DNA from: Armatimonadetes bacterium 55-13
Lineage (GTDB): Bacteria > Armatimonadota > Fimbriimonadia > Fimbriimonadales > Fimbriimonadaceae
Assembly (NCBI GenBank): GCA_001898035.1
Contig: MKRX01000002.1
Location: forward strand, 111,619 to 175,618
DNA length: 64,000 nucleotides
Direction: 5' to 3'
This document shows positions 7,961-16,852 of the stretch, piece by piece (within the stretch, counting starts at the first letter, position 1; each line of letters starts with the position of its first letter). A program made the translations under genes and the position numbers. Under the pieces are notes generated by a model. That model was not told the DNA's origin, did no database searches, and was given only the letters and a program-made list of their open reading frames with translations.

Positions 7961-8743
7961 ATGTTTGCCCGAGTAAAAACATACAAAGCTCTGGCCCGTG
8001 GCGTTGTTTTGGAATCCATTCGCAGAAAAGACCTTTGGGTGGTGGCCATTTTGGGCTTCCTTATCCTCATTGGCTCCGGTGCTCTAGGCTTCTTTGGCGT
8101 AGACGGAATGCAGGTTTTCGTGAAGGACCTGGCGGTAACCGTACTTGGCGCATTTTCGACGATCGTCGCCGTCATGACGTCCACCCGATTACTGCCGGAA
8201 GAAATCAAACAAAGAACGTTGTATCCGCTCCTTGCACGACCGATCAGTCGGTTAGATCTCTTGATCGGTAAATTGGCGGGGGCCATCGCCGTTACCTGGC
8301 TCGCCTTTTTCTTGCTCGCGTCCCTCACCTCGGTCGCTTTGCTGAGCTTCCACGTTAGGTTCGAGGCGATCATGGTGCAATACATGGTGGCCAAGATGAT
8401 GGGGCTCGCGCTGATGTGCGCCTTTGGCGTCATGCTCAGCGTCTACATGACCCCTTCCGCCGCCGCCACGACTGCTTTTGTTTTTACATTCGGGTCTTCG
8501 ATCTTGATTCGAGCGATGACTTCCGCCTACGAGGTGGCGAGCCCCGGTATGCAGTTCGTGTTCAAATTCATCAACGCGATCTTGCCTCAATTCACGTTGT
8601 TCGACATGGGAGGGCGCGCCGCCAATGTCGGATGGGACCCTGTTCCCATGTGGGTAATGGCGTTTCTCCTGGTCTATCTCGTCATTTACGGCTCGGGTTT
8701 GGTTACCATTGCCTGGACCCGGTTTAACCGGAGAGCGCTGTGA
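7961..8743 (+). CDS. ABC-2 type transporter permease
   Basis: A 260-residue integral membrane protein with about six hydrophobic segments, the first being VVAILGFLILIGSGALGFFGV near residue 28. The motif LLPEEIKQRTLYPLLARPISR (about residues 74-93) is the recognisable cytoplasmic loop of ABC-2 permeases of the NatB/YhaP/Nos type, contacting the ATPase. It forms the channel for the ATPase at 7052-7960. Its stop overlaps the GTG start of the next gene (GTGA), indicating translational coupling. Confidence 0.88.
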   Translation: MFARVKTYKALARGVVLESIRRKDLWVVAILGFLILIGSGALGFFGVDGMQVFVKDLAVTVLGAFSTIVAVMTSTRLLPEEIKQRTLYPLLARPISRLDLLIGKLAGAIAVTWLAFFLLASLTSVALLSFHVRFEAIMVQYMVAKMMGLALMCAFGVMLSVYMTPSAAATTAFVFTFGSSILIRAMTSAYEVASPGMQFVFKFINAILPQFTLFDMGGRAANVGWDPVPMWVMAFLLVYLVIYGSGLVTIAWTRFNRRAL

Positions 8744-9609
8744 AGATTTGGTACGCGCCATTTGCCGCCGTCAGTTTAATGGCGGCCATTGGGTGGAGCA
8801 CCGACGAAGTGACGCCGAAGGTGAATCCGCCGATTCGTCGCGAGCGCTCGGATGCAGGCGACTCGTCTTTGGGGAGCCAAATCCAAACCAGCGCATCGGG
8901 ATGGTTGTGGGCATATACCGAGGTCTATCTGGCAAATGGAATCAAAATGCGTCGGATGACCCAAAAGGAAGCCGCCGAAAACGGCTTTAACGATGGTCGC
9001 GACCACGGCACTACCGTGATTCCGCCTCCCGCAAAGGACTTCCGGGGAATCTTTGGCGATGTCGACCGCTCTGTCAACGCCTGGAATGCGGTTCAAAGGT
9101 TTAAGCAAAACGATCCCAGACAGTGCCTTCCTCTGTTTCGGCTCATGACCTGGTTGGACCCCAATTTCGTCGAAGCCTGGACTAACGGCGCCATGGTAAT
9201 CGCTATGGATCGAACGGAAAAGGCCAACCAAATGGCGATGGAATTCCTCAGAGAAGGCTACAAGCGCAATCCCGACTGCGTGGATATCCCCACCACCTTT
9301 GGAATGCTCGAAATCACTCGCCACCGTGACTTCGATAAGTCGATCGGCTTCTTCCAAAAGGCGGTTGAGAACGGTCAGAGGAGATTTGATGCGCTGAGCG
9401 AGAATGAGAAGCAGGCGTTCTTGAGCGCATACCGATGGCTAACGCTTGCCTATCGAAACACCGGCCGCTTGAAGCAGATGAATCAGGCGATTCGAGAGGG
9501 GCTAACCTATTTCCCGGACGACCAAGTGATGCCCGGCACTGGGCGACCTAGCATCGTTCCTCCCGCCAGCTATCAGCCTCCCATAGGCGTAACGACCCGA
9601 GCCCTCTAA
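8740..9609 (+). CDS. Tetratricopeptide-like protein linked to the ABC exporter
   Basis: A 289-residue protein of unknown function starting at a GTG that overlaps the permease stop. The N-terminus (APFAAVSLMAAIGWS) could be a membrane anchor or uncleaved signal. From about residue 120 the sequence is helical with TPR-like pairs: LPLFRLMTWLDPNFVEAWTN, then ANQMAMEFLREGYKRNPDCV, SIGFFQKAVENGQRRFD and AYRNTGRLKQMNQAIREGL. The repeats are degenerate. An anchored helical-repeat protein next to an exporter is likely to be a partner or scaffold. Confidence 0.6.
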   Translation: MKIWYAPFAAVSLMAAIGWSTDEVTPKVNPPIRRERSDAGDSSLGSQIQTSASGWLWAYTEVYLANGIKMRRMTQKEAAENGFNDGRDHGTTVIPPPAKDFRGIFGDVDRSVNAWNAVQRFKQNDPRQCLPLFRLMTWLDPNFVEAWTNGAMVIAMDRTEKANQMAMEFLREGYKRNPDCVDIPTTFGMLEITRHRDFDKSIGFFQKAVENGQRRFDALSENEKQAFLSAYRWLTLAYRNTGRLKQMNQAIREGLTYFPDDQVMPGTGRPSIVPPASYQPPIGVTTRAL

Positions 9610-9641
9610 CGGATTCGATTCTGAGTTTGTATGCTAGTCGC

Positions 9642-11963
9642 ATGCGAAAGCGTCTTGCGTTTCTTTGGCTTTTGACAATCTTGGCGACAACGGTGTTTGC
9701 CGACCCCGTCACCTTCGATCTTTCTCAAGGTGGCGCGAAGATTGGCCAAAACACTTATGAGCGCAAAGCCGACGGCTCTTTCACCTCTGTTACCAACATC
9801 AGCGTAAGCGGTGTGACGATCGACAGCAAGTTGTCGGGCAAGTTCGTCGACAATAAGCTCACCGAATTCACCCTCATCCAGGAGGCTCGAGGAACAAAGG
9901 TCTCCATGTCTTTCAAATCGGGGAAATTGATGGTCTCGGTGAATGGAAAGGACCAACCCGAAGCGACAATATCGCTGCAACCATCGCTTTACTCCAACTA
10001 CCATCCCGGCATCGCCTCGTCCATCCTCGCCAATCTCGATACCAGCGTTCAGGGCACTCGTCCGATCAAAGTATCTGTCGTCGATAACGGTGGAGTTCCC
10101 ATCGATGCCACGGTCACGCCCAAGAGCCCACGCAAGATCAAGGTCGAGGGCAAAGAAGTCACTCTTCGCCCCTTCGTACTTAATCTTTCCGGAATTGATA
10201 TCGAATTCGTGGCTGACCCTCAAGGCGAGATCAAGGGCGAGAACGTGGCCATACAAAAGGCCCTGTTCATCCCAAAGGGATATGAAGACGCTTTCGAGGA
10301 TCCGGTCGCCAAATACAAGGAACTGAGTCAACCCACGCACGAGGTCAAGACATTGACCGCTCAAAAGGTCAAGATGCGAGATGGCGTCGAACTCGTTTGC
10401 GATATCGCGATGCCTGCGGAGGACGGCAAGTATCCTGCCATCCTGGTCCGGACCCCCTATGGCCGGGCAGGGCAGATGTTAGGTGCAAATTGGTGGGCTA
10501 AACGAGGTTATGTGTATATGGTGCAGGACTGCCGAGGTCGCCAAGACAGCGGCGGCGCCTGGGATCCATTCGTCCCTGAGCGGAAGGATGGAAAGGACAC
10601 CATCGACTGGATGGCAAAGCAGCCCTGGTCGAACGGAAAAGTCGGGATGATCGGCGCCAGCTACGGAGGCTACGTCCAGTGGGCGGCCGCGGTGGAACGG
10701 CCCGCGGCACTCAAATGCATCATCCCTCAAGTGTCGCCGCCCGACGCCATGCGGAATATTCCTTACGAAAACGGCGTCTTCACCCTTCTTCCCAATCTCT
10801 GGTGGACCAACATCGTTCGAGATAAGCAAACGCACCTGGAGAGAGCAACCCAACCGCTGCCCAATGGGGATAAGCTCAAAACCCTCCCGCTCTCCAAACT
10901 AGACGATGTCATTTTTGGTGAGAATGTACCTTTCTGGGACAACTGGCTCAAACGGGAAGGAATGGCTAAATGGGCCAAGGGCTACGACACCATTTCCGAT
11001 ATGCCGAAAGTTACGATCCCTGCTCTGCACATTAGTGGTTGGTGGGATGGAGACGGCATTGGCACCAAAACCAACTGGGCCACCATGCGCGCCGCCGGTC
11101 GAACGAATCAGTGGTTGATTTATGGTCCCTGGCCCCATGCCTTTAACACCTCAACCCAATTTGGCGATGTTGATTACGGTCCGAAGTCCGTGTTAGAACT
11201 CGATTCCGTCTATCTTCGCTGGTTTGATACGTGGCTCAAAGGCAAACCGGTCGGGTTTGACAAAATTCCGCACGTCCAGGCCTTTCTGACCGGAGCAAAC
11301 AAGTGGCTAAACCTGAGCGACTGGCCACTCAAGTCTTCTCCCGTGAAGCGACTCTATTTCCAAGACGCCAAATCATTGACCGAAAAACCGGTCAAGAATG
11401 GCAAGCAGGCGCGATATACCTACGATCCCGCCGCCGTTCAAATTCCACCGCAACTGAAGGGCAACCTTATGGCCCAATCCACCACAAAAGCTCCGATCGG
11501 CAAATCGAACGGCAAGCAGTTGGTCTATCGCTCGGCCCCCCTCAAGTCGGACATGGCTCTGGGTGGGCCGATTTCAGTGGAGTTGTATTTCTCAACCAAC
11601 GTCGTCTCGACCGACTTTTATGCCCTTCTCCTCGATGAAGACGAAAAGGGAGACACCCGCATCGTCTGCTTGCCTGGAAAACTGGACGTCCGATACCTTC
11701 AAGGGCTCGACAAACCCCGATTGATCACTCCTGGCAAGACGTATAAGGCAACGATTAACCTTTGGGACACTGCTCACCTCTTCAAGAAGGGGCACCGCGT
11801 CACAGTGGCCATTACGTCGGATATGTTCCCTGGGACCGCCCGTAACTTGAACACTGGAGAACCCCTTTTCAGTGCGACCAAGATGAAGGTGGCCAAGCAG
11901 GTGATCTACCAAGACGCAAAACGGCCAAGCTGTCTTACCTTCCGCTTGCTGCCCGTCAAATAA
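9642..11963 (+). CDS. CocE/NonD family X-Pro-type serine hydrolase, secreted
   Basis: A 773-residue exported hydrolase from ATG 9642, where a clean signal peptide (LAFLWLLTILATTVFA) begins; an in-frame TTG at 9627 is less likely. The first 230 residues or so are a beta-rich domain without a recognised family. The rest is a CocE-type alpha/beta hydrolase followed by the X-Pro dipeptidyl-peptidase C-terminal jelly-roll. Expected catalytic residues are Ser340 in GASYGG, Asp469 in GWWDGDG and His499 in GPWPHA. Related enzymes cleave Xaa-Pro dipeptides, glutaryl-cephalosporins or esters; the natural substrate here is uncertain. It stands alone, convergent with the Gly-rich gene. Confidence 0.88.
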   Translation: MRKRLAFLWLLTILATTVFADPVTFDLSQGGAKIGQNTYERKADGSFTSVTNISVSGVTIDSKLSGKFVDNKLTEFTLIQEARGTKVSMSFKSGKLMVSVNGKDQPEATISLQPSLYSNYHPGIASSILANLDTSVQGTRPIKVSVVDNGGVPIDATVTPKSPRKIKVEGKEVTLRPFVLNLSGIDIEFVADPQGEIKGENVAIQKALFIPKGYEDAFEDPVAKYKELSQPTHEVKTLTAQKVKMRDGVELVCDIAMPAEDGKYPAILVRTPYGRAGQMLGANWWAKRGYVYMVQDCRGRQDSGGAWDPFVPERKDGKDTIDWMAKQPWSNGKVGMIGASYGGYVQWAAAVERPAALKCIIPQVSPPDAMRNIPYENGVFTLLPNLWWTNIVRDKQTHLERATQPLPNGDKLKTLPLSKLDDVIFGENVPFWDNWLKREGMAKWAKGYDTISDMPKVTIPALHISGWWDGDGIGTKTNWATMRAAGRTNQWLIYGPWPHAFNTSTQFGDVDYGPKSVLELDSVYLRWFDTWLKGKPVGFDKIPHVQAFLTGANKWLNLSDWPLKSSPVKRLYFQDAKSLTEKPVKNGKQARYTYDPAAVQIPPQLKGNLMAQSTTKAPIGKSNGKQLVYRSAPLKSDMALGGPISVELYFSTNVVSTDFYALLLDEDEKGDTRIVCLPGKLDVRYLQGLDKPRLITPGKTYKATINLWDTAHLFKKGHRVTVAITSDMFPGTARNLNTGEPLFSATKMKVAKQVIYQDAKRPSCLTFRLLPVK

Positions 11964-11996
11964 AGAAAAGCCCGGCGAGTTAACTCCGCCGGGCTA
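11964..11996 (-). terminator. Intrinsic terminator of the Gly-rich protein gene
   Basis: AGCCCGGCG (11969-11977) pairs with CGCCGGGCT (11987-11995) around the palindromic loop AGTTAACTC. Read leftward, the stem is followed by TTTTCTTTA, so it ends the leftward gene. Read rightward it directly follows the CocE-like stop but has no T-tract. Confidence 0.8.
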
Positions 11997-12007
11997 TCAA
12001 GGAACGA

Positions 12008-13270
12008 TTACCAGCGAGTTTCGTTCGTTCCGAACTCTCGAATCACCCAATCCCGGCCTTCTTGCTCAAGTCGGAAGTAGTGATAAACCGAGGTTCGGCG
12101 TCCCCACGGATCTTCGTAGTCATGACGAGCCCAGACGGCGGCTCCGTCTCGACTTGTCTTGATGTCCATGATCCGGTAATCGCGTGTTCGAGTGTTGTAA
12201 ACGGCATCCATGAACGTGTCATAGAAGTCGTCTGCATTCATGCTATAAGCGTATCGATCTTCGATGATGATCGCAACGCGACCATTTCGTGGGACCAGAC
12301 GGCTTACCGCTCGACGATCGTTGTCCTCAAACGCATGAACGATATCGTCGATCGCATAGTCGAGGTCGCTGTACCGTCGATCTCCCCAATAGCTGCGGCT
12401 GGGCGCGCTCCACGTATAGGAGATTCCTACAAACGGGCTCCATACATAGGTGCCCACGTAGCAGCGGGTAGCCGAGTAGTAGGGAGGAAGCTGGGGATAG
12501 AAATACCACGGCGAACACACGCTGGCCCGGGCATAGGGGTCAAACGCGTAATACGGGTAGTAGAAGTAGTCGTCGCACCATCGGGAGTCGTAGTGGGTAT
12601 AGCCAAATCGAATCTTGCTGCCGCCAACCCGAATCTCGTCCGCACGACGTACTTGATTTCCAAGCGTTCCGCGAACGATGTCGACGGGCGCGCGACCGAT
12701 CACAACCGGGCCGCCGTTTCTATCTCGATTGCTGTTGGTGCCGTAACGCGTCGTGCCACTACGTCCGTTGCCTTGCTTGCGGAGACCGCTATCTCCGTCA
12801 CCCCGGCTGGCGGGAGTGTAGATGGTGCTGCCACCGCTACGGGTAACCGTAACGTCGCCTCCTCCTCCACCACGTCGGTCGGGCCACGTCGGTCCGCCAT
12901 TCGTGGTGCTTCCGCCACCGCCTCCGCGAGATCCGCCGCCGGATGAACTGCCGCCGGACGAGGAGCCTCCACCACGGGAACCTCCGCCGGAAGAGGAGCC
13001 ACCTCGTCCGCCTTCGTTGCCTCCGCCGCCACGCTTAGGAGGGTCGCCGCGCTGGACATCGGGACCACCGCCGCCTCCGCGTTGGCCGCCACCAGAGGAA
13101 CCTCCTCCGCTATTGCCGCCACCGCCGGAACCGCCGCCTCCTCGCTGGCCGCCACCGGATCCTCCCCCGCCTTTCTTACCTGGTGGGTCGTCGCCTAATG
13201 CAGTGGTGAGCGCGAGACCCATACAAGCGGCAAGCGCTAGGAAAGAGAATAAATGCTTGCGTGTGGTCAT
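12008..13270 (-). CDS. Secreted Gly-rich low-complexity protein of unknown function
   Basis: A 420-residue exported protein. A signal peptide (residues 1-26, ending LALTTALG) leads into about 130 residues of Gly/Ser/Arg low complexity with repeated GGGGSGGG and SSGGG blocks. An Arg/Gly/Thr-rich part follows. From about residue 205 comes a folded-looking C-terminal domain rich in Tyr, Trp and Pro (YPYYAFDPYARASVCSPWYF) with four cysteines near residues 232-266. The last 120 residues (YAIDDIVHAFEDNDRRAVSRLV onwards) resemble a small cystatin/NTF2-like domain. The Gly-rich part might serve as a flexible surface linker. Tandem low complexity makes its length likely to vary between strains. Confidence 0.75.
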   Translation of the reverse strand: MTTRKHLFSFLALAACMGLALTTALGDDPPGKKGGGGSGGGQRGGGGSGGGGNSGGGSSGGGQRGGGGGPDVQRGDPPKRGGGGNEGGRGGSSSGGGSRGGGSSSGGSSSGGGSRGGGGGSTTNGGPTWPDRRGGGGGDVTVTRSGGSTIYTPASRGDGDSGLRKQGNGRSGTTRYGTNSNRDRNGGPVVIGRAPVDIVRGTLGNQVRRADEIRVGGSKIRFGYTHYDSRWCDDYFYYPYYAFDPYARASVCSPWYFYPQLPPYYSATRCYVGTYVWSPFVGISYTWSAPSRSYWGDRRYSDLDYAIDDIVHAFEDNDRRAVSRLVPRNGRVAIIIEDRYAYSMNADDFYDTFMDAVYNTRTRDYRIMDIKTSRDGAAVWARHDYEDPWGRRTSVYHYFRLEQEGRDWVIREFGTNETRW

Positions 13271-13360
13271 GATTGCATTCTACGACGGATGTCTTTCATC
13301 GGCGTTTCATATCTTTAGGTCTTTCCAAGGATGACAATAAAAAGCCAACATTACTAATAG

Positions 13361-14374
13361 ATGAGTAAGCGAAAAATTGCCCTAATCCCTGGCGATGGTA
13401 TCGGACCCGAGATCACCGCCGCCGTTCTCAGAGTCTTGGACGCCACCGGATTCGAGGCGGAGTGGGTCTATCTGGAGGGCGGTTTGGGCGCCATCGAAAA
13501 AGGCCTGCCGGCCATGCCTGAGTCCACGATCGAAGCGATTCGAGAGATTGGCATTGCTCTGAAAGGTCCCACCACGACCCCCATTGGCGGTGGCCATGTC
13601 AGTGCGAACGTCGCCCTCCGCAAGGCATTGGACCTCTACGCTAACGTCCGACCCGCCAAAACCCTGCCCGGCGTCAAGGGCCATTTCGCGAATACGAACA
13701 TCGATGTCATCATCGTTCGGGAGAACACGGAAGACCTCTATGCGGGAATCGAGTTCATGCCCCACCCGGACATGGCCCAGGCCATTAAGGTCATCACCCG
13801 TCCCGGCTGTAAACGCCTCTGCGAGTTCGCCTTCGACATGGCACGTAAGCAAGGCCGAAAGCGCGTGACCGCTATTCACAAGGCCAACATCATGAAGCTT
13901 GCCGACGGTCTCTTCCTGGAAGAGTTCCGCAAAGCCGCCGTCAAGTATCCCGATATCCAAGCCGACGACATCATCGTCGATAACTGCTGTATGCAGTTGG
14001 TGACCAAGCCGGAGCAGTTCGACGTCATGGTCACGGAGAACCTCTATGGGGACATCGTGAGCGACCTGTGCGCTGGCCTCGTCGGTGGACTCGGTCTTGC
14101 CCCTGGCGCCAATATCGGAGAGCATGGTGCGGTATTCGAAGCCGTGCACGGCTCGGCTCCCGACATTGCGGGAATGGGAATCGCGAACCCAACCGCGCTT
14201 CTTTCCAGCGCGGTGATGATGCTGCGCCACCTGGGTGAATACGACAAGGCGGATCGAATCGCCGCCGCCATCCTCAAAGTATGCGGAGAAGGCAAGACCG
14301 TCACCGGGGACCTCGGAGGAACTGCAACAACCGATCAATACACCGACGCCATTATCAAAGAGGTTGTCGGATGA
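13361..14374 (+). CDS. NAD-type isocitrate dehydrogenase (isocitrate/isopropylmalate dehydrogenase family)
   Basis: A 337-residue decarboxylating dehydrogenase of the IDH/IPMDH/HICDH family. Substrate-site residues are visible in HVSANVALRKALDLYANVRP (Ser81, Asn83, Arg87, Arg97), Arg120 and Tyr127 of RENTEDLYAGIE, Lys174 and Asp207, and metal-binding Asp231/Asp235. The Ser/Asn pattern fits isocitrate rather than isopropylmalate. At the cofactor site Asp268-Ile269 (GSAPDIAG) replaces the Lys-Tyr pair of NADP enzymes, predicting NAD. It would convert isocitrate to 2-oxoglutarate in the TCA cycle; homoisocitrate dehydrogenase is the main alternative. The ATGA overlap with the VOC gene suggests coupling. 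Confidence 0.88.
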   Translation: MSKRKIALIPGDGIGPEITAAVLRVLDATGFEAEWVYLEGGLGAIEKGLPAMPESTIEAIREIGIALKGPTTTPIGGGHVSANVALRKALDLYANVRPAKTLPGVKGHFANTNIDVIIVRENTEDLYAGIEFMPHPDMAQAIKVITRPGCKRLCEFAFDMARKQGRKRVTAIHKANIMKLADGLFLEEFRKAAVKYPDIQADDIIVDNCCMQLVTKPEQFDVMVTENLYGDIVSDLCAGLVGGLGLAPGANIGEHGAVFEAVHGSAPDIAGMGIANPTALLSSAVMMLRHLGEYDKADRIAAAILKVCGEGKTVTGDLGGTATTDQYTDAIIKEVVG

Positions 14375-14742
14375 AATTGAAGCGAGAAGACGCGGTCTAT
14401 TACGTCCAGAATCTGGACGCGGCCATCGCCTTCTATGAGCAAAAGCTCGGCTTCAAACTGAAATTCAAAGAAGATTGGGGCTTCGCCCTGATCGAAGTAA
14501 GCGAGGACGACTATATCGGCCTGATGACCGTGGCGAACTACCAAAAGGAGTTTCCCGAACATGCTGACGACCTTCGTCCTCGCACAGTTTTTCGGGCCGA
14601 AGACCTTGATTACGAGGTAGAGCGGTTGAAATCGAACGGCGTGCGCGTGAGCAACGTTTTCGGAGAATCGGGCGGCCCGCGCTCGGCGCTCTTCTGGGAT
14701 CTGGATAACAATCCATACTTCATGTATTCGCTTCCTGATTGA
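14371..14742 (+). CDS. VOC superfamily (glyoxalase/bleomycin resistance-like) protein
   Basis: A 123-residue VOC protein; the ATG at 14371 overlaps the dehydrogenase stop (ATGA), and the longer upstream frame is not needed. The sequence shows the paired beta-alpha-beta-beta-beta layout: YYVQNLDAAIAFYEQKLGFKLKFKEDWGFALIEV, then VFRAEDLDYEVERLKSNGVRV and ALFWDLDNNPYFMYSLPD. The C-terminal DLDNNPYFMY matches the usual DPDGN.iel metal-region motif, with the final acidic ligand replaced. Function is unknown; these proteins range from lyases to dioxygenases and resistance proteins. Confidence 0.85.
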   Translation: MKLKREDAVYYVQNLDAAIAFYEQKLGFKLKFKEDWGFALIEVSEDDYIGLMTVANYQKEFPEHADDLRPRTVFRAEDLDYEVERLKSNGVRVSNVFGESGGPRSALFWDLDNNPYFMYSLPD

Positions 14743-14747
14743 AAGCC

Positions 14748-15611
14748 ATGAAGGTCCTCGTGCTTGGTGCTTCGGGAATGCTCGGTACGGATTTGGTTCA
14801 GGAGCTGAAAGCCTCCGGACATGAAGTTCTAACGCCTACCTCGAAAGAGCTAGATATCGTAGATCCTGGTTCGGTTGCGCAGATGGCCGATATGTCTGGA
14901 CTGGACTGGGCTATCAATTGCGCCGCCTACACGGCGGTTGACAAAGCGGAAGAAGAGGTCCAACCGGCCACCGAGCTAAATGCCCTTGCGCCTGGCTATT
15001 TGGCCCGTGTCTGTGCGATGTCCAGCATCAATTTCGCTCACATCAGCACGGACTTCGTGTTTGATGGTGAGGCGACCGAACCGTACTCAGAAGATGCGCC
15101 CACCCATCCCCAAAGCGTCTACGGTCGCACCAAAAGAGAGGGCGAGGAAGCGGTAATCGCGGCAAATCCCATGTCCCTCGTCTTCAGAACGGCTTGGCTG
15201 TATGGCGCTCAGGGAAAGAGCTTCCCCCGGACCCTCATTAACGCTTGGTTGGCAGGAAAAAACCTGCGCGTAGTGGCGGACCAGGTAGGTAGCCCGACTT
15301 GTACCATCGACCTGGCGAAGTCCATTCGTCTCTCAATTGAAAAGGACATCTTTCCCGGTATCTATCACGCCACCGGACCCGATCAAATGAGTTGGTACGC
15401 ATTCGCCCACCTCGCGATCGAGGTCTATCGCGAATATAAGGGTATGGATAAGTCCATAGAAATGGAACCAATTAGAACCCAAGACTGGCCCACCCCCGCC
15501 AAGCGTCCCAAATTCAGTGTGCTTTCCAATCAAAAACTCCAACAAGCGGGAGTGCCCTCTATGAGACCGACCGCTGCATGCCTTGCCGAATTTGTGCGAA
15601 ATCTAGTCTAA
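14748..15611 (+). CDS. RmlD-like dTDP-4-dehydrorhamnose reductase / SDR sugar reductase
   Basis: A 287-residue extended short-chain dehydrogenase. The ATG at 14748 gives the nucleotide-binding motif directly (MKVLVLGASGMLGTD); a TTG nine bases upstream overlaps the VOC stop. Further motifs are INCAAYTAVDKAE, ISTDFVFDGE and the catalytic YGRTKREGE (Tyr-x-x-x-Lys). RmlD reduces dTDP-4-dehydrorhamnose to dTDP-rhamnose. No other rhamnose genes (rmlA, B, C) are nearby, so a related sugar-nucleotide or other reductase is possible. It is part of the same-strand series starting at 13361. Confidence 0.82.
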   Translation: MKVLVLGASGMLGTDLVQELKASGHEVLTPTSKELDIVDPGSVAQMADMSGLDWAINCAAYTAVDKAEEEVQPATELNALAPGYLARVCAMSSINFAHISTDFVFDGEATEPYSEDAPTHPQSVYGRTKREGEEAVIAANPMSLVFRTAWLYGAQGKSFPRTLINAWLAGKNLRVVADQVGSPTCTIDLAKSIRLSIEKDIFPGIYHATGPDQMSWYAFAHLAIEVYREYKGMDKSIEMEPIRTQDWPTPAKRPKFSVLSNQKLQQAGVPSMRPTAACLAEFVRNLV

Positions 15612-15662
15612 GCGTGTTCGGGACAAACGGGCCCAAGAAGGCAAAACGGGTACCCTGACGCT

Positions 15663-16586
15663 GTGGCGAGCGATCTACTTGGCCGGACGAACCGAGCGTT
15701 TCCGCATGTATGGCTGAGCTTATCCACGCCTTACGATTCATGGTCGGAAACCTGGCCCAAGGAGTTGGTCGAAGCCGCCATCGCCGCCAATACGGTCATT
15801 GATATCTCCGGGAATCCGGGACTCTTCGGCGGGCAAATGCGAGGGACCGACGCGTGCCTTATGGCCAAGGGAACTCTCGACATTGAACGTGCATCCGATC
15901 AAAACCACGCCTGCGACCTCGTTCAAGCTCATTTGATTCAAACACTCAGTGCGATCGGCCGAGAGAATATCGACTTCTACTTCCTTCGGGTAAGAAAGCC
16001 GCTTCAAGAGTTTCAAATTCAGGGTGCGTTGGAAGCAATGGAAAGCGCAAAACAAGACGGTCACATCGGTTTTGTCGGCCTAAGCTCAGAGGGAGCGCCA
16101 TTAACCACGCTGGGGCTCTGGCAGTTTCATGACGCATTCGAAGTTATCCTCACGCCGCGAAACCACTACAGCGACGAATCCTACCGAACGCTTCAGCCCA
16201 TGGCCGCCGAACGCCGAGTGGGCGTGATTACTTCTCAACCGCTGAATTGGGGTTACGGTCTACCTTTCGTCCAGATTCCTGACCTCTGGCGTCTTCGTAA
16301 TCTGACCCAGTCTTTTTATGGCCTCACCCTGGCGCAGGCTGCCATCGCCGACCTTGCGAAGGATCATCCAGTACTCGTCGGAGTTCGCAACCTGGCCGAG
16401 ATTCAGGCCGCCATTGAAGCTCCGTCAAGAAATCTGCCGAATGGGCTCGACGCGATGCTAGAGCCATTCAGAGAGACCTTTGACGACGACGAATTTTGGA
16501 CCGGCCTTCTGGATTCGGTTCGACCTGAACTAAAGCAAGCTGCCGAGCGCCGACGGGCCGACATTCTTACCGGGAGCGCCTCTTGA
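15663..16586 (+). CDS. Degenerate aldo/keto reductase-like protein
   Basis: A 307-residue protein starting at GTG 15663. The order of elements follows the aldo/keto reductase barrel: AANTVIDISGNPG (where active members read D.A..Y), CLMAKGTLD (catalytic Lys position), FYFLRV (where active members have H), GHIGFVGLSS, RNHYSD (normally Q..YN), GVITSQPL and HPVLVGVRN. The catalytic Tyr and His both appear to be lost, while Asp and Lys may remain. This suggests a non-reducing relative or a pseudoenzyme. It heads a four-gene set with 4-bp overlaps that continues through 19658. Confidence 0.7.
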   Translation: MASDLLGRTNRAFPHVWLSLSTPYDSWSETWPKELVEAAIAANTVIDISGNPGLFGGQMRGTDACLMAKGTLDIERASDQNHACDLVQAHLIQTLSAIGRENIDFYFLRVRKPLQEFQIQGALEAMESAKQDGHIGFVGLSSEGAPLTTLGLWQFHDAFEVILTPRNHYSDESYRTLQPMAAERRVGVITSQPLNWGYGLPFVQIPDLWRLRNLTQSFYGLTLAQAAIADLAKDHPVLVGVRNLAEIQAAIEAPSRNLPNGLDAMLEPFRETFDDDEFWTGLLDSVRPELKQAAERRRADILTGSAS

Positions 16587-16852
16587 CCCAGGACGAGTTC
16601 AATATTTTTCTCCTCTCATCGGCTATTCTCTGCTTCGTGCTGGCCGCCGTCAATCTCTTACGCAGAAAGTCGCGCGGCTCGGGTGCGCATTGGCTGAGTG
16701 CGGCGTGCGCAGTCCTCGGAGGGGCAATCCTAGCCGTTCGTCAGAACCTCCCGATGCCAATGATTGTGGCCCTCGGCGTGGTGGTGTTCGTCTTGCTGGT
16801 CATTGATTTTGCGGTCCGAGCCAGAGATCGTCATCCTGGGAGTAAATCTTGA
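16583..16852 (+). CDS. Small membrane protein, three predicted helices
   Basis: An 89-residue hydrophobic protein starting at a TTG that overlaps the previous stop (TTGA). Three membrane segments are likely: about residues 8-25 (IFLLSSAILCFVLAAVNLL), 36-52 (WLSAACAVLGGAILAV) and 58-77 (PMIVALGVVVFVLLVIDF), separated by short basic loops. No family is recognised. Coupling on both sides to enzymes suggests a shared operon role but does not reveal it. Confidence 0.7.
   Translation: MTQDEFNIFLLSSAILCFVLAAVNLLRRKSRGSGAHWLSAACAVLGGAILAVRQNLPMPMIVALGVVVFVLLVIDFAVRARDRHPGSKS

Noticed and set aside
13382..14338. 318-codon open frame opposite isocitrate dehydrogenase
   Set aside because: It is fully contained in a well-conserved gene and shows no recognisable motif.
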